Assembly (NCBI GenBank): GCA_964459305.1
Contig: CAYWNA010000019.1
Span: 1 to 64,000 of the forward strand
Source: CAYWNA01 sp964459305
GTDB lineage: Bacteria; Planctomycetota; Planctomycetia; Pirellulales; Pirellulaceae
Direction: 5' to 3'
DNA length: 64,000 bases
This document shows positions 8,814-16,777 of the stretch, piece by piece. The position numbers and the translations under genes were made by a program. The notes under the pieces are model-generated. The model made no database searches and had not been told where the DNA came from. It saw only the letters and a program-made list of their open reading frames with translations. Position 1 is the first letter of the stretch, and the number at the start of each line of letters is the position of its first letter.

Positions 8814-9860
8814 ATGAGTACCGCCGATCGCTATTACGCTGCCGCATGTCAACTTGACATGCCTAATCCGAAAGGCCGTGACGAGATCGCCGGACGTGTC
8901 GCGCGCATGCTTGAGATGATCGAGTATGCTGTGACCGGTTACGAAGCGTTCTTTGATGTGCGCTTGGTGGTGTTTCCTGAGTATGCTCATGCGGCACCTA
9001 TCTACCGAACGGCAGACGAGTTGCTCGAACACCTGGCCGTGCCGATCCCAAACGAGCATACCGATCGGTACCAGGAGAAGGCGAAGAAGCTGGGCGTCTA
9101 TATTCAGACGGGCACCTTCCTGGAGTCAGATCCACGCTGGCCGGGTCATGTGTTCAACACCACGTGCCTCATCGGACCCGATGGTATCCTTTCGAAATAC
9201 CGCAAGGTACACACGTGGATCCCGTGGGAAGTACACACCAGCCCCCACGACCTGAGCGGCTACGATGAACCGATGTTTCCAGTCGTCGAGACAGAGATCG
9301 GCCGAATCGGCGCGGCTATCTGTTACGACTGGCTGTTTCCCGAAGCGGTTCGTCAGCTGGCCTTGGGCGGCGCGGAAGTCTTGGTCCGCGTCTCGGCATA
9401 CATGGATCCATGGGGAACTGCCGTTCCAATGGACTGGTGGACCACGGTAAACCGCGTTCGCGCGCTGGAGAACATGTGCTACGTCGTCGCTGCCAATCAA
9501 GCGTGCAGTCTGAAGAACTACCCGCCGTTCAGTTGGCCCGGCGGCAGCATGATCGTTGATTACGACGGCCGGATACTTGCCCAAGCCGACGCGGGATCGG
9601 AGGAGAAGATCGTCGTCGGCCCTATTGATCTTGCGGCTCTTCGCGCGGAGCGCGACCGGCGCCGCGGCCACCACATGCTGGCCCACCTACGGACCGAAGC
9701 TTATCCGGCGTACCATCAGCCCATCTATCCGGCCGGCCGTGGCGACAGCGGCGGGATATCCGTCCAACTCAACGAGGCGTCGATCCGTCAGGGAAACGAG
9801 GCGTTGTCGAACTCACCCACCAGCGCGGCGAGCGGGGGACGTGAGTCCCCTGATTCCTGA
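8814..9860 (+). CDS. Carbon-nitrogen hydrolase (nitrilase superfamily)
   Basis: 348 residues. The nitrilase-superfamily triad is visible as E56 (VFPEYAHA), K131 (KYRKVHTW) and C170 (GAAICYDWLFPE). It would hydrolyse an amide or nitrile bond in the cytoplasm; the substrate is unknown. It follows the CRTAC lipoprotein by nine bases. Residues 269-324 are repeated almost exactly in a fragment at 21754-21923. After that point the protein runs through about 24 residues, part of which is read from a dispersed inverted repeat (9827-9855). The original C-terminus has therefore probably been replaced by a new tail. The catalytic core is intact. Confidence 0.9.
   Translation: MSTADRYYAAACQLDMPNPKGRDEIAGRVARMLEMIEYAVTGYEAFFDVRLVVFPEYAHAAPIYRTADELLEHLAVPIPNEHTDRYQEKAKKLGVYIQTGTFLESDPRWPGHVFNTTCLIGPDGILSKYRKVHTWIPWEVHTSPHDLSGYDEPMFPVVETEIGRIGAAICYDWLFPEAVRQLALGGAEVLVRVSAYMDPWGTAVPMDWWTTVNRVRALENMCYVVAANQACSLKNYPPFSWPGGSMIVDYDGRILAQADAGSEEKIVVGPIDLAALRAERDRRRGHHMLAHLRTEAYPAYHQPIYPAGRGDSGGISVQLNEASIRQGNEALSNSPTSAASGGRESPDS
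9618..9787 (+). repeat. Left 170-bp direct repeat bounding the cassette
   Basis: It aligns without gaps to 21754-21923 (offset 12136) with 8 mismatches by my count. It lies in the 3' end of the carbon-nitrogen hydrolase. Identity stops abruptly after CGATCCG. Confidence 0.9.
9827..9855. repeat. Dispersed hairpin unit inside the hydrolase 3' end
   Basis: GGCGAGCGGGGGACG continues into a self-pairing GGGGA/TCCCC and a TGATT end. The same unit, diverged and in inverted orientation, forms both ends of the element at 46433-46581. Here it encodes the final residues of the hydrolase. Confidence 0.7.
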
Positions 9861-9891
9861 TTATCGCAGTATCGTGGCGAACAAGTCCCGG

Positions 9892-9913
9892 GTCCCAAAC
9901 TTCGATTTGGGAC
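9892..9913. terminator. 8-bp hairpin downstream of the hydrolase
   Basis: GTCCCAAA (9892-9899) and TTTGGGAC (9906-9913) enclose the loop CTTCGA, 32 bases after the hydrolase stop. No T-run follows, so termination is only suggested. Confidence 0.4.
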
Positions 9914-10166
9914 TGATCGATATTGGCCGCCAACACTCTACGACGCGCAAAACTCGAAATTCACGCAAGAAATGCAGCCATAAACAGCCGTAGACCCTTG
10001 GAAAATCCGCAGGAACCGAGCTTGGTCTCGAAATCGTGGGGTTTTCCATGTCCGGATTCTGGGCCCGATTTCGACTATCAACAATGAGGGGCGCGCTAAC
10101 GCCCTGCTTCTGTCGGTGCAACATGTCAAAGGCGCGTTCGTTCAAGTCGTGGAAGAGGCAACTCCA

Positions 10167-10445
10167 ATGGATCAGAATCCCGATGACCGCAGTCATACCC
10201 AGTCCTACGCCCAGATTCTATCGCGAGTGACACCTAGGCAAGCTGAGATTCTGGAATGTTTCATTGATCAAATCGATGACCATTGAATCGCGAAACGGCT
10301 GGGAATCAACATCCAGACGGTGCGCAATCACATAGCTGCCATTCAGCGTACGCTAGGCGTTCGCTCGCGTTGCGAACTGATGAAACTCGTGCTGCTGGCC
10401 AAAGCACTTGACGAGTCGGGAAACAGACCCCGTGAAGACAGCTAG
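10167..10445 (+). pseudogene. LuxR-type HTH regulator relic with in-frame TGA
   Basis: Reading from the ATG at 10167 gives VTPRQAEILECFIDQ, then a TGA at 10284-10286, then IAKRLGINIQTVRNHIAAI and an LGVRSRCEL block up to a TAG at 10443. This is the LuxR/GerE helix-turn-helix (TxRQxEIL, IAxxLGIxxxTVRNHI, LGVRSRxEL), interrupted just before the first helix of the turn. The same frame stays open upstream of 10167 for about 40 codons without a recognised domain. A single substitution would repair it. It is most simply a dead regulator; TGA readthrough is unproven. It lies directly upstream of the MauE-like gene. Confidence 0.75.
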
Positions 10446-10458
10446 TTGTGACAACTAG
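10442..10458. promoter_or_regulatory. 17-bp palindrome, possible operator
   Basis: CTAGTTGT-G-ACAACTAG is a perfect inverted repeat overlapping the stop of the LuxR relic and about 115 bases upstream of the MauE-like start. It is 34 bases before a TTGACA box. Size and symmetry fit a dimeric regulator site. It is too short and lacks the T-run of a terminator. Confidence 0.4.
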
Positions 10459-10491
10459 TTGGAATTACTGGAAGAAATCCCGGCAAATTGA

Positions 10492-10518
10492 TTGACATGT
10501 GCGTGGGGGGGGTAAAAC
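10492..10518 (+). promoter_or_regulatory. Possible sigma70-type promoter of the cassette
   Basis: TTGACA at 10492-10497 is followed after 15 bases, including a G-run, by TAAAAC at 10513-10518, 55 bases before the start codon at 10573. The spacing is shorter than the ideal 17, so this is a weak prediction. Confidence 0.3.
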
Positions 10519-10572
10519 CTGGTTGTCACGATCATCATGATTCACATCCAGGATCAATGACACCGTTGGACC

Positions 10573-11508
10573 ATGGCATCTAATACCACGACCAACACGA
10601 CATCGATTAGTTGTTTCCGGGTTGTGCAGCTTTGTTTGGCGCTCCTGTTGCTTACGGCTGCCGGGCTGAAGACCCACCAGTTGGCGACCGAGCCAGTGAT
10701 GGAAACTGGCATCCTTGAGTCCCGCTGGTTTCTGATTGCGCTGGTGGAGTCCGAGTTGTTCGTCGCGTTCTGGCTAATCGCGGGCCTGCTGCCAGTTTGG
10801 ACTTGGCGCGCCTCGATCATGTTATTCGCGGCGTTCGCTTGTGTGTCGCTTGGCAAAGCACTTGCCGGCGAAGCATCCTGCGGGTGTTTTGGCCGAGTGT
10901 CGGTGAGTCCCTGGTTCACCTTTACGCTCGATGTGGGCGTCGTCGCCGCATTGCTGCGGTGGCGACCTGTTGCTGGGAGCACACGGGTCCGTTCCACCAG
11001 TTTCTCGGCAGTACGCACTCGTCTTGCCACGGTTTTCGGCCTGTGGCTGTCGGTCGGGTTGGCATCCGGATCGGTAATGGGCGGGTACCGGCCGATTAAC
11101 ATTGGCGACGGTGTTCAGCTTCTCCGCGACGGCCGCACGGTCGTCCTGGAACCCGATCTATGGATCGGCAAGCGGTTTCCACTGCTGGATTGGATCGAGA
11201 TCGACGCAGCGATGGATGAGGGCCAATGGACGGTCGTATTGCACCGGCCATGGTGTTCGGATTGCGAAAAGCTTCTGCGTCGATTCGGTGAACGCAACAT
11301 GCGTACTTCCTTTCCAGGGGAAGGGTCGGTGGCGTTCGTTGATGTTGAAGCGGAACACGGGGGCGCGATCGCCATTCCGAAGGGGCCTTCGTTCTTCCAT
11401 GGGGCGTTACCAGTCTCATATCGGTGGTTTGTGCAAACCCCAGTGAAGCTGGAACTACTGAACGGAATAGTGCAGCAAAGGCCAGAAGGAAACAAGGGCA
11501 AAGGTTAG
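10573..11508 (+). CDS. MauE/DoxX-like redox membrane protein with thioredoxin-like tail
   Basis: 311 residues. Four to five membrane helices fall at roughly 18-35, 52-73, 80-98, 112-130 and 150-170. A CGC pair (C103, C105) sits in SCGCFGRVSVSPW, typical of MauE-like proteins, where MauE is linked to disulfide formation during methylamine dehydrogenase maturation. Residues about 200-300 look thioredoxin-like, with the active-site-like WCSDC (C228, C231) after a beta strand. I infer that it makes or isomerises disulfides outside the membrane, most likely in the Cys-rich product of 13214-13759. It starts a same-strand run with the C39 peptidase 72 bases later. Short spacing and shared theme argue for an operon. 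The redox role is inferred from family and context. Confidence 0.78.
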   Translation: MASNTTTNTTSISCFRVVQLCLALLLLTAAGLKTHQLATEPVMETGILESRWFLIALVESELFVAFWLIAGLLPVWTWRASIMLFAAFACVSLGKALAGEASCGCFGRVSVSPWFTFTLDVGVVAALLRWRPVAGSTRVRSTSFSAVRTRLATVFGLWLSVGLASGSVMGGYRPINIGDGVQLLRDGRTVVLEPDLWIGKRFPLLDWIEIDAAMDEGQWTVVLHRPWCSDCEKLLRRFGERNMRTSFPGEGSVAFVDVEAEHGGAIAIPKGPSFFHGALPVSYRWFVQTPVKLELLNGIVQQRPEGNKGKG

Positions 11509-11580
11509 CTTCCAGAACTTAGCCGTTTGCGATTCTTGCTCAGGGTTTGTGGCACGTGAGCCTGGGGAAGGTGGTTCAGC

Positions 11581-12153
11581 ATGAGAGATCGTACTATGTT
11601 GGCTCTGTCTCGCATGTGCGTCGCGGTCGGCACTGCAATGATTCTTGCCGGTGGGACGATGCGAGTCTACTCGAACACGTTGACTGGCTCGCAGAAGCAT
11701 GCCACGTCAACGGCGACCGCGCAGCCAACCGACGCCAGGGAATGCGGAGCCGTGTGCCTGTTCACCATCACGCGATTAAGTGGCAATGCGGACGTTACGT
11801 TGGACTACCTGAGAAATCTGACCGCCGCAGGCCCGTACGGAACTACCATGCATGCCCTGAAGGTTGCTGCTGAGCATATCGGTTTCCAGCGCGTCCAAGG
11901 ATTGGAGTTGTCCGGGCAAGCACTAGCGCGAAGAGTGGAAGCAGGAGAGTTTGCCATCTTACATCTGGGCAGGAGGCATTTCGTATGCGTCGTTGGCATG
12001 ACGGAGTCCGGCAGAATCGTGCTATTCGATGGAATGCTGGGTGTAACGGCTTATGAAGCGAAATGCTTGGCGGCGACAATTGGCTGGAGTGGAAAGGCGC
12101 TGCTGCTAAAGCCTGAGGCACCACAAAACCCTATTCGATTTCGAGAGCGTTGA
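11581..12153 (+). CDS. Stand-alone C39-type (double-glycine) peptidase, membrane-anchored
   Basis: 190 residues. One hydrophobic segment near residues 7-24 acts as signal or anchor, so the catalytic part faces the periplasm. The C39 catalytic set is present: ECGAVCL with nucleophile C55, H133 in RRHFVCVVG and D150 in IVLFDG, with the usual spacing. C39 enzymes cleave bacteriocin and related leaders right after Gly-Gly. Most are fused to an ABC transporter, but this one has no ATPase or transporter part. A substrate with the expected GG motif is encoded two genes downstream. The stop lies 11 bases before the DUF1573 start, which indicates tight coupling. Confidence is high for the fold and moderate for the substrate assignment. 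Confidence 0.82.
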   Translation: MRDRTMLALSRMCVAVGTAMILAGGTMRVYSNTLTGSQKHATSTATAQPTDARECGAVCLFTITRLSGNADVTLDYLRNLTAAGPYGTTMHALKVAAEHIGFQRVQGLELSGQALARRVEAGEFAILHLGRRHFVCVVGMTESGRIVLFDGMLGVTAYEAKCLAATIGWSGKALLLKPEAPQNPIRFRER

Positions 12154-12164
12154 GGCGGGGAGAG

Positions 12165-13190
12165 ATGCGCGATTTGCGGGACCGTCGAGTCTGGTTGGCA
12201 GCGCTTGCTCTGATGCTCTGCGCTACCGGCCTCGGATTCGCCTACTGGGGTAGCCTGGATCGTCCACCTCAGGTCTGGATCGCATCGAGCGAAGTCCATT
12301 TACCGAAGTCACGAAAAGGCCGGACTCATACAGTGCCGATTGGCATCAAGAATCGGGGCGGGGCAACACTCAAACTAGACGTCGTTGGCGTTAGCTGCGG
12401 TTGCAGCAGTGTGCGATTGGGGAGGCAGACGCTGTCTCCGGGGCAATCAACGAAATTGGTTTGCACTGTGCGTGCCGAGGCCGAATCGGGGCAGTTCTCG
12501 TCGACAATCGGACTCGCCACCAACGATCCCAACAAGCAATTTGTGGAAATCGTTCTCGTGGGAGAGGTCGAACCGTATCTGGTCGTCGAACCTTCATCGA
12601 TCACACTCCAGCCCGATTTGCGGCGCCGCGCGGTGGTGCCTTTACGAGTCCGAAACACCGACGACCAGTCGATTTCTTTGACAGTGAAGGTCAGCACCCG
12701 TGTATCTGCGGAGCCAAGTGCGTCGCGTCTGGATATCGCCCCCGGCGAGACTGAGGTAATTGACTTCTCCTGCCCAATGGATGTGCTTGAATTCCAACAG
12801 GGCCATGTTAGAATCGGGGCCGATCGTGCCGATCGCTCGCTGAAGATCCCCATTGAGATCAATCCGCTTCAAGGTGTCGAGGTTCATCCTGCGAGACTGA
12901 TGTTTGGCATGGTCTCTAAAGCGGAGTTGTGCAGCAAGCGGCTCTCAATCCTCTTGCGCGGTGCGTTGGCAGAATCGATCAGCGTTGACAGAGTGGAGGT
13001 GCCGCCCTACATGCGCGTCGGCGAACTGCGAAAAGGTAACGGCAGAGATTCTGTGGAAATTCCGCTTGAGATCCTTGATTCGGTGCCGCGGGAGCCTCTT
13101 GAGGATGTACTCGAGCTTCACATCTTGTTAGCGGATCAACCCATCACGCACGCAAAAATCATTGTTCCGTTTGGCGGTGTCGTTTTTTGA
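12165..13190 (+). CDS. DUF1573-repeat protein, membrane-anchored
   Basis: 341 residues from the ATG at 12165, preceded by GGCGGGGAGAG. An N-terminal membrane segment spans about 9-29. The first repeat (about 36-135) shows the DUF1573 signature VSCGCSS (C78, C80), LSPGQS and TNDPNK. A second Ig-like half (about 140-240) and a third beta-rich part follow. DUF1573 domains are immunoglobulin-like and usually exported. Their role is not established; here a chaperone or docking function for the exported Cys-rich protein is conceivable. It ends 23 bases before the Cys-rich precursor. Confidence 0.85.
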   Translation: MRDLRDRRVWLAALALMLCATGLGFAYWGSLDRPPQVWIASSEVHLPKSRKGRTHTVPIGIKNRGGATLKLDVVGVSCGCSSVRLGRQTLSPGQSTKLVCTVRAEAESGQFSSTIGLATNDPNKQFVEIVLVGEVEPYLVVEPSSITLQPDLRRRAVVPLRVRNTDDQSISLTVKVSTRVSAEPSASRLDIAPGETEVIDFSCPMDVLEFQQGHVRIGADRADRSLKIPIEINPLQGVEVHPARLMFGMVSKAELCSKRLSILLRGALAESISVDRVEVPPYMRVGELRKGNGRDSVEIPLEILDSVPREPLEDVLELHILLADQPITHAKIIVPFGGVVF

Positions 13191-13213
13191 ACTCTAGATT
13201 TGGAGATCGATCA

Positions 13214-13759
13214 ATGGGAAGCGGAAAGCAGATGTTTGCGGTATTTGGCACGTGTACGGTTGCATGTCTTGTTGCGTACACGGGATTCCCCAACGTATCA
13301 GAACGGGTACTCACGGATAAGGAACTCATGGCGGCTGCCGGTGGATCGTCTTGGGGGAAGTGCGAATATGTCGGAGCTTGCAAGGACGAGGACCCAATGC
13401 AAACGTGTATGAGTGACGGGAGTGCAGAAGGCAAAGAAGAGGGTGATGCCTGCGACGACCTGGAGACGGAGAAGGACGGGCTGAATCCCACGTATTGTGA
13501 TGAAGCAGGCACACTCACCACGGCATGCGAATTAGGCGGTAGCGAGCAAACGTGGCAATGCCGGAGTCAGTGGGAGTGTATGGTGGAATTGGACGGCGAA
13601 GGCGACCCGATTTGCAGGAAAGCAGATCGGAAATACGTCAACAAAGATTTCTACAAAAGCCCAGAGTGTTCGGCCAATGATGGATTTGGAAATACCAACT
13701 CCCCTCCGTATTCTGGCCAGTATTTGGGCTGTGACATAATCGACGACGGCGACGAGTGA
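13214..13759 (+). CDS. Cys-rich precursor with double-glycine leader (putative C39 substrate)
   Basis: 181 residues from the ATG at 13214, which has GGAG eight bases upstream. The longer frame from a TTG at 13187 is unlikely. Residues 7-24 are hydrophobic. Then comes VLTDKELMAAAGG at 32-44. This fits the classical double-glycine leader: Leu at -12, Thr at -11, Glu at -8, Leu at -7, a small residue at -4, and Gly-Gly at -2/-1. Cleavage after G44 would release a 137-residue acidic protein with 11 cysteines (50, 56, 65, 80, 95, 105, 116, 122, 134, 152, 173). I recognise no known family in the mature part. It sits right after the C39, MauE-like and DUF1573 genes, which suggests processing and disulfide formation. 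Whether it is a toxin, adhesin or structural protein is unknown. Confidence 0.8.
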   Translation: MGSGKQMFAVFGTCTVACLVAYTGFPNVSERVLTDKELMAAAGGSSWGKCEYVGACKDEDPMQTCMSDGSAEGKEEGDACDDLETEKDGLNPTYCDEAGTLTTACELGGSEQTWQCRSQWECMVELDGEGDPICRKADRKYVNKDFYKSPECSANDGFGNTNSPPYSGQYLGCDIIDDGDE

Positions 13760-13855
13760 CCCTTCGTTTGCTTGTCAGGCAGCTAGAGCCGGAGGCGGAG
13801 TACGGGTTCTCCGGCGACAGCGAAATCGCAGATTTTGTCGATCGGGGCTGACAAT

Positions 13856-14911
13856 ATGAACAGCGCCACTCTCTCAATGCTCGCATGCATTATTTTTCTT
13901 GGCGAAGGAAGTCCAGGCGCGGAAGTGGACGAGGTGATCCGACGAGCCGTCGAGGCCACCAATGCGGCTGCTGAGTCCATACCTCGTGCCAAGGGCGAAG
14001 GCCAATACGTCTACCGGATCAGGCGGCTGATCGATGGTGGATACGGGCCCCTTGCCGAACGCACCGGTTCCATCTCCTTTGCGTTTTCCGGGGAAAAGAA
14101 CTGGGTCAAGTTCATGAAGTGTCCGCGAGACAACTTCGATACAACCATCTACATATGTGATCCCGAAACAGTGATGGTCGGTTCCTTTTCCGAAGGGATC
14201 AAGCCGTTTGGCGCCGAGGGGCACATTCGCCCATCCGAGGATGGAGGCTTCTCTTCGATGTTCAATCTGCCGCCACACCGATTTCCGCGTGCGTACACGT
14301 ATCTGGATAAGGATGTTTTCGCCAAGAATTGTGTCGTGGGGCTGGAAAGATCGGACAATCTTCACGTTGTGCGGTTCGAGCGAGAGCGCAGTATTGTGAA
14401 GTTCTATGTCGACCCGGAAAAGGACTTCCATGTTGTGCGGCATCAGCGACTCGAACCGGACGGTACGATTATCGCCGATGTGCGCAAGGACTGGGCGAAG
14501 GCGTCCGGAGGCTTGTGGTATGTACGAGAATACTGCGACGAGCTATTCCCGATTCGCGATCGGAAGACGCATACCCTTTGGAAGTTTACATTTGACTCAT
14601 TCGAACCGAACATCCACATTCCCGATGACGTGTTTACCGTCGATGCGTTGGGATTGCCTGTTGGCGCCAGGATCGTCGATAAGCGTTTTCGGCCCGTTGA
14701 GATCCTCCGCGTCAAAGCGCCGAAAACCGACATGGCCGCACTGGAGAAGATTATTGGTGAATTGCCAAAGGTCATTATCACGTCCGGGCCGATAGCTGAG
14801 AATCCATCCCATCTGAGAGTATGGTTGGTGCTGGTGAATGTAGGTGCGGTGTTGGTCGTCGCTGGATTAGCGATTTGGCGTGTTGTCAATCGAAAAAGGC
14901 GACGTAGCTAA
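13856..14911 (+). CDS. Secreted protein with C-terminal membrane anchor, function unknown
   Basis: 351 residues from the ATG at 13856; a TTG at 13835 lacks a better ribosome site. The signal peptide is about residues 1-21. A single membrane helix at about 325-344 is followed by the basic tail NRKRRRS, so the bulk is periplasmic and held in the membrane by its C-terminus. The middle is beta-rich and vaguely like LolA/LppX-type lipid carriers (repeated strands and a VRFERERSIVKFYVDPEK-type hairpin). That is a guess from pattern only. It lies 96 bases after the Cys-rich precursor and 45 before the first GT39 gene, so it could be a partner of either module. Confidence 0.7.
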   Translation: MNSATLSMLACIIFLGEGSPGAEVDEVIRRAVEATNAAAESIPRAKGEGQYVYRIRRLIDGGYGPLAERTGSISFAFSGEKNWVKFMKCPRDNFDTTIYICDPETVMVGSFSEGIKPFGAEGHIRPSEDGGFSSMFNLPPHRFPRAYTYLDKDVFAKNCVVGLERSDNLHVVRFERERSIVKFYVDPEKDFHVVRHQRLEPDGTIIADVRKDWAKASGGLWYVREYCDELFPIRDRKTHTLWKFTFDSFEPNIHIPDDVFTVDALGLPVGARIVDKRFRPVEILRVKAPKTDMAALEKIIGELPKVIITSGPIAENPSHLRVWLVLVNVGAVLVVAGLAIWRVVNRKRRRS

Positions 14912-14956
14912 CGTGCGTAGAACCGCACGTGCCTCGCTGGGGGCAACGTTTCCGCA

Positions 14957-16756
14957 ATGAGCAGCCAAGAGGCACAGAACTCACCAATGGCCTTTTCCAG
15001 TCGTTGGAAGGCTTGCGGCATCATCGCCGCAGTTCTCCTGCTCCACGTGGGCATCCTAGCGCATCAGGCTTGGAACGACGCGCCGACACTCGACGAGTCG
15101 GGGCATCTGATTGCGGGGATCAGTTGCTGGGAACTAGGGCGAACCGATCTGTTTTGCGTAAATCCACCCTTGGTTCGATGCCTAGCCGCAGTTCCGTCGC
15201 GGTTTTTGGACTTGACGCTCGACTGGAAGGACTACCGTGATCCGCCGATGCGAATCGAGTTCGCTTTGGGACGACGCCTGTTTTACCACAACGGGATGCG
15301 GGCAATGCATGCGCTACGTCTCGGAAGGCTGTTGTGTCTGCCCCTGAGCATTGTGGGAGCCCTCGGATGTTATTTCTGGGCTCGGGATCTGTATGGATCG
15401 TGGGCCGGCCTCTCCGCTCTGGTGATGTGGTGCGCCTGCCCGAACATCCTGGCACACGCCCACCTGATAACGTCGGACCTAGCCGCAACCTCTCTGGGCT
15501 TGGCTGCGTGCTATCTGTACTGGAAGTGGCTCAAGAACTCGACATGGGAGTTGACCATTCTGACGGGAATCGCGCTGGGCTTCGCCGAACTGGCCAAATT
15601 CACCTTGGTTCTCCTTTACCCGGTTTGGGTAATCCTTCTGCTCGTCCAACTTATTCGCGTGTCACTGGGCATGCGGTACGCGGCCGGAAAGATCTGGCGG
15701 TTTGCCATCATCGTGATTCTCAGCCTAATCGTCATCAACGGCTTCTATGGGTTTCGCGGAACGGGAAAGCGGATTCGCGACCGTCAACTGGTGGCTGAGA
15801 TCATCCGCTCGAACGAGCAGGACGGTCTATTTGCCACTGTCGATCGAGCATTGCTGAGAAGTTACGTTCCGATCCCGCTGCCACTGGATTACGTCACCGG
15901 GATTTACGTGCAGAAGAACGAGTTTCAGAGGGGGCGGAAGTCCTTCCTCTTCGGGCGATGGCTGAAGGGAGATGGCTGGTGGTACTACTACCTGGTATGC
16001 TTAGGATTAAAAATGCCCCTTGGCATCCTTGGGTTGATTGCCGTTTCCGTGGCCTTGGGGGTTATGCGGCGAGCCGATGTGAATTGGTTTGATGAGTTCT
16101 GCGTACTGCTACCGGCAGCCTGCCTGCTCGTATTCGTCAGCAGTCAAACAGAAGTCAATCACCATTTGCGGTATGTTCTGCCGGCAGTGCCTTTCCTCTA
16201 TGTAGCAGCGTCAAAATGCGTCCAGAATCAGATATGGCGCGGAATTCGGCCGGTAGTCGTGATCTGCCTTGTTTGGTCCTGCCTGAGCAGCGCCTGGTGT
16301 TTACCACACAGCCTTTCCTATTTCAACGAGACCGTTGGTGGACCTTACCACGGCCACACCGTTCTGTCTCACAGCAACACGGAGTGGGGCCAGGATCTCT
16401 TGTATCTCAAGAAGTGGCTGCAACGCAATCCTACCACTGAGCCAGTTTGTCTTCGTTACACACAGTCATGCTATCCTAGCTCGTTGGGCATCGATGTCGA
16501 ACGTGACGATATTTGGCCATGTAATCGTACGGCACCACGCCCCGGTTGGTACGCTCTTACCGTGAACGTCCTTCAAAACAGGGCGAACGCGGAAAGGCTG
16601 CGTCCGTATCCGGTGATCGGCTACGCCGGCTACTCTATTCGCATCTACCGAGTGGGTGAGCAGATGCACGATACTGCGCAGGCCCCTGTATCGAAACCCG
16701 GCGCCGGAAACGGGACAGCGCGTCGCGAAGCGAAGGGGCGCGGAGAGTCAGAGTGA
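14957..16756 (+). CDS. GT39/PMT-like membrane glycosyltransferase (first copy)
   Basis: 599 residues with about ten predicted membrane helices. The first extracytoplasmic loop carries the acidic pair D46-E47 (APTLDESGHLIAG), typical of GT39/ArnT-type enzymes that take a sugar from a polyprenyl phosphate and pass it to a protein or lipid outside the membrane. It also has NPPLVR, HLITSDLA, LRYVLPAVPF and SYFNETVGGP blocks shared with the second copy at 19861-21738. The C-terminal soluble part ends in a low-complexity, repeat-like tail. The GT2 at 18232 could make its donor. The acceptor is unknown; the nearby exported Cys-rich protein is a candidate. Confidence 0.83.
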   Translation: MSSQEAQNSPMAFSSRWKACGIIAAVLLLHVGILAHQAWNDAPTLDESGHLIAGISCWELGRTDLFCVNPPLVRCLAAVPSRFLDLTLDWKDYRDPPMRIEFALGRRLFYHNGMRAMHALRLGRLLCLPLSIVGALGCYFWARDLYGSWAGLSALVMWCACPNILAHAHLITSDLAATSLGLAACYLYWKWLKNSTWELTILTGIALGFAELAKFTLVLLYPVWVILLLVQLIRVSLGMRYAAGKIWRFAIIVILSLIVINGFYGFRGTGKRIRDRQLVAEIIRSNEQDGLFATVDRALLRSYVPIPLPLDYVTGIYVQKNEFQRGRKSFLFGRWLKGDGWWYYYLVCLGLKMPLGILGLIAVSVALGVMRRADVNWFDEFCVLLPAACLLVFVSSQTEVNHHLRYVLPAVPFLYVAASKCVQNQIWRGIRPVVVICLVWSCLSSAWCLPHSLSYFNETVGGPYHGHTVLSHSNTEWGQDLLYLKKWLQRNPTTEPVCLRYTQSCYPSSLGIDVERDDIWPCNRTAPRPGWYALTVNVLQNRANAERLRPYPVIGYAGYSIRIYRVGEQMHDTAQAPVSKPGAGNGTARREAKGRGESE

Positions 16757-16777
16757 ACGACAAACGGAGCAACCTGG

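Noticed and set aside
9618..9787. The 170-bp direct repeats as transposon target-site duplications
   Set aside because: They are far too long for a target duplication and no transposase or integrase lies between them; a duplication or recombination event is more likely.
10513..10518. A strong sigma70 promoter before the MauE-like gene
   Set aside because: The TTGACA box is good but the spacer is only 15 bases and the -10 box is weak, so I list it with low confidence only.
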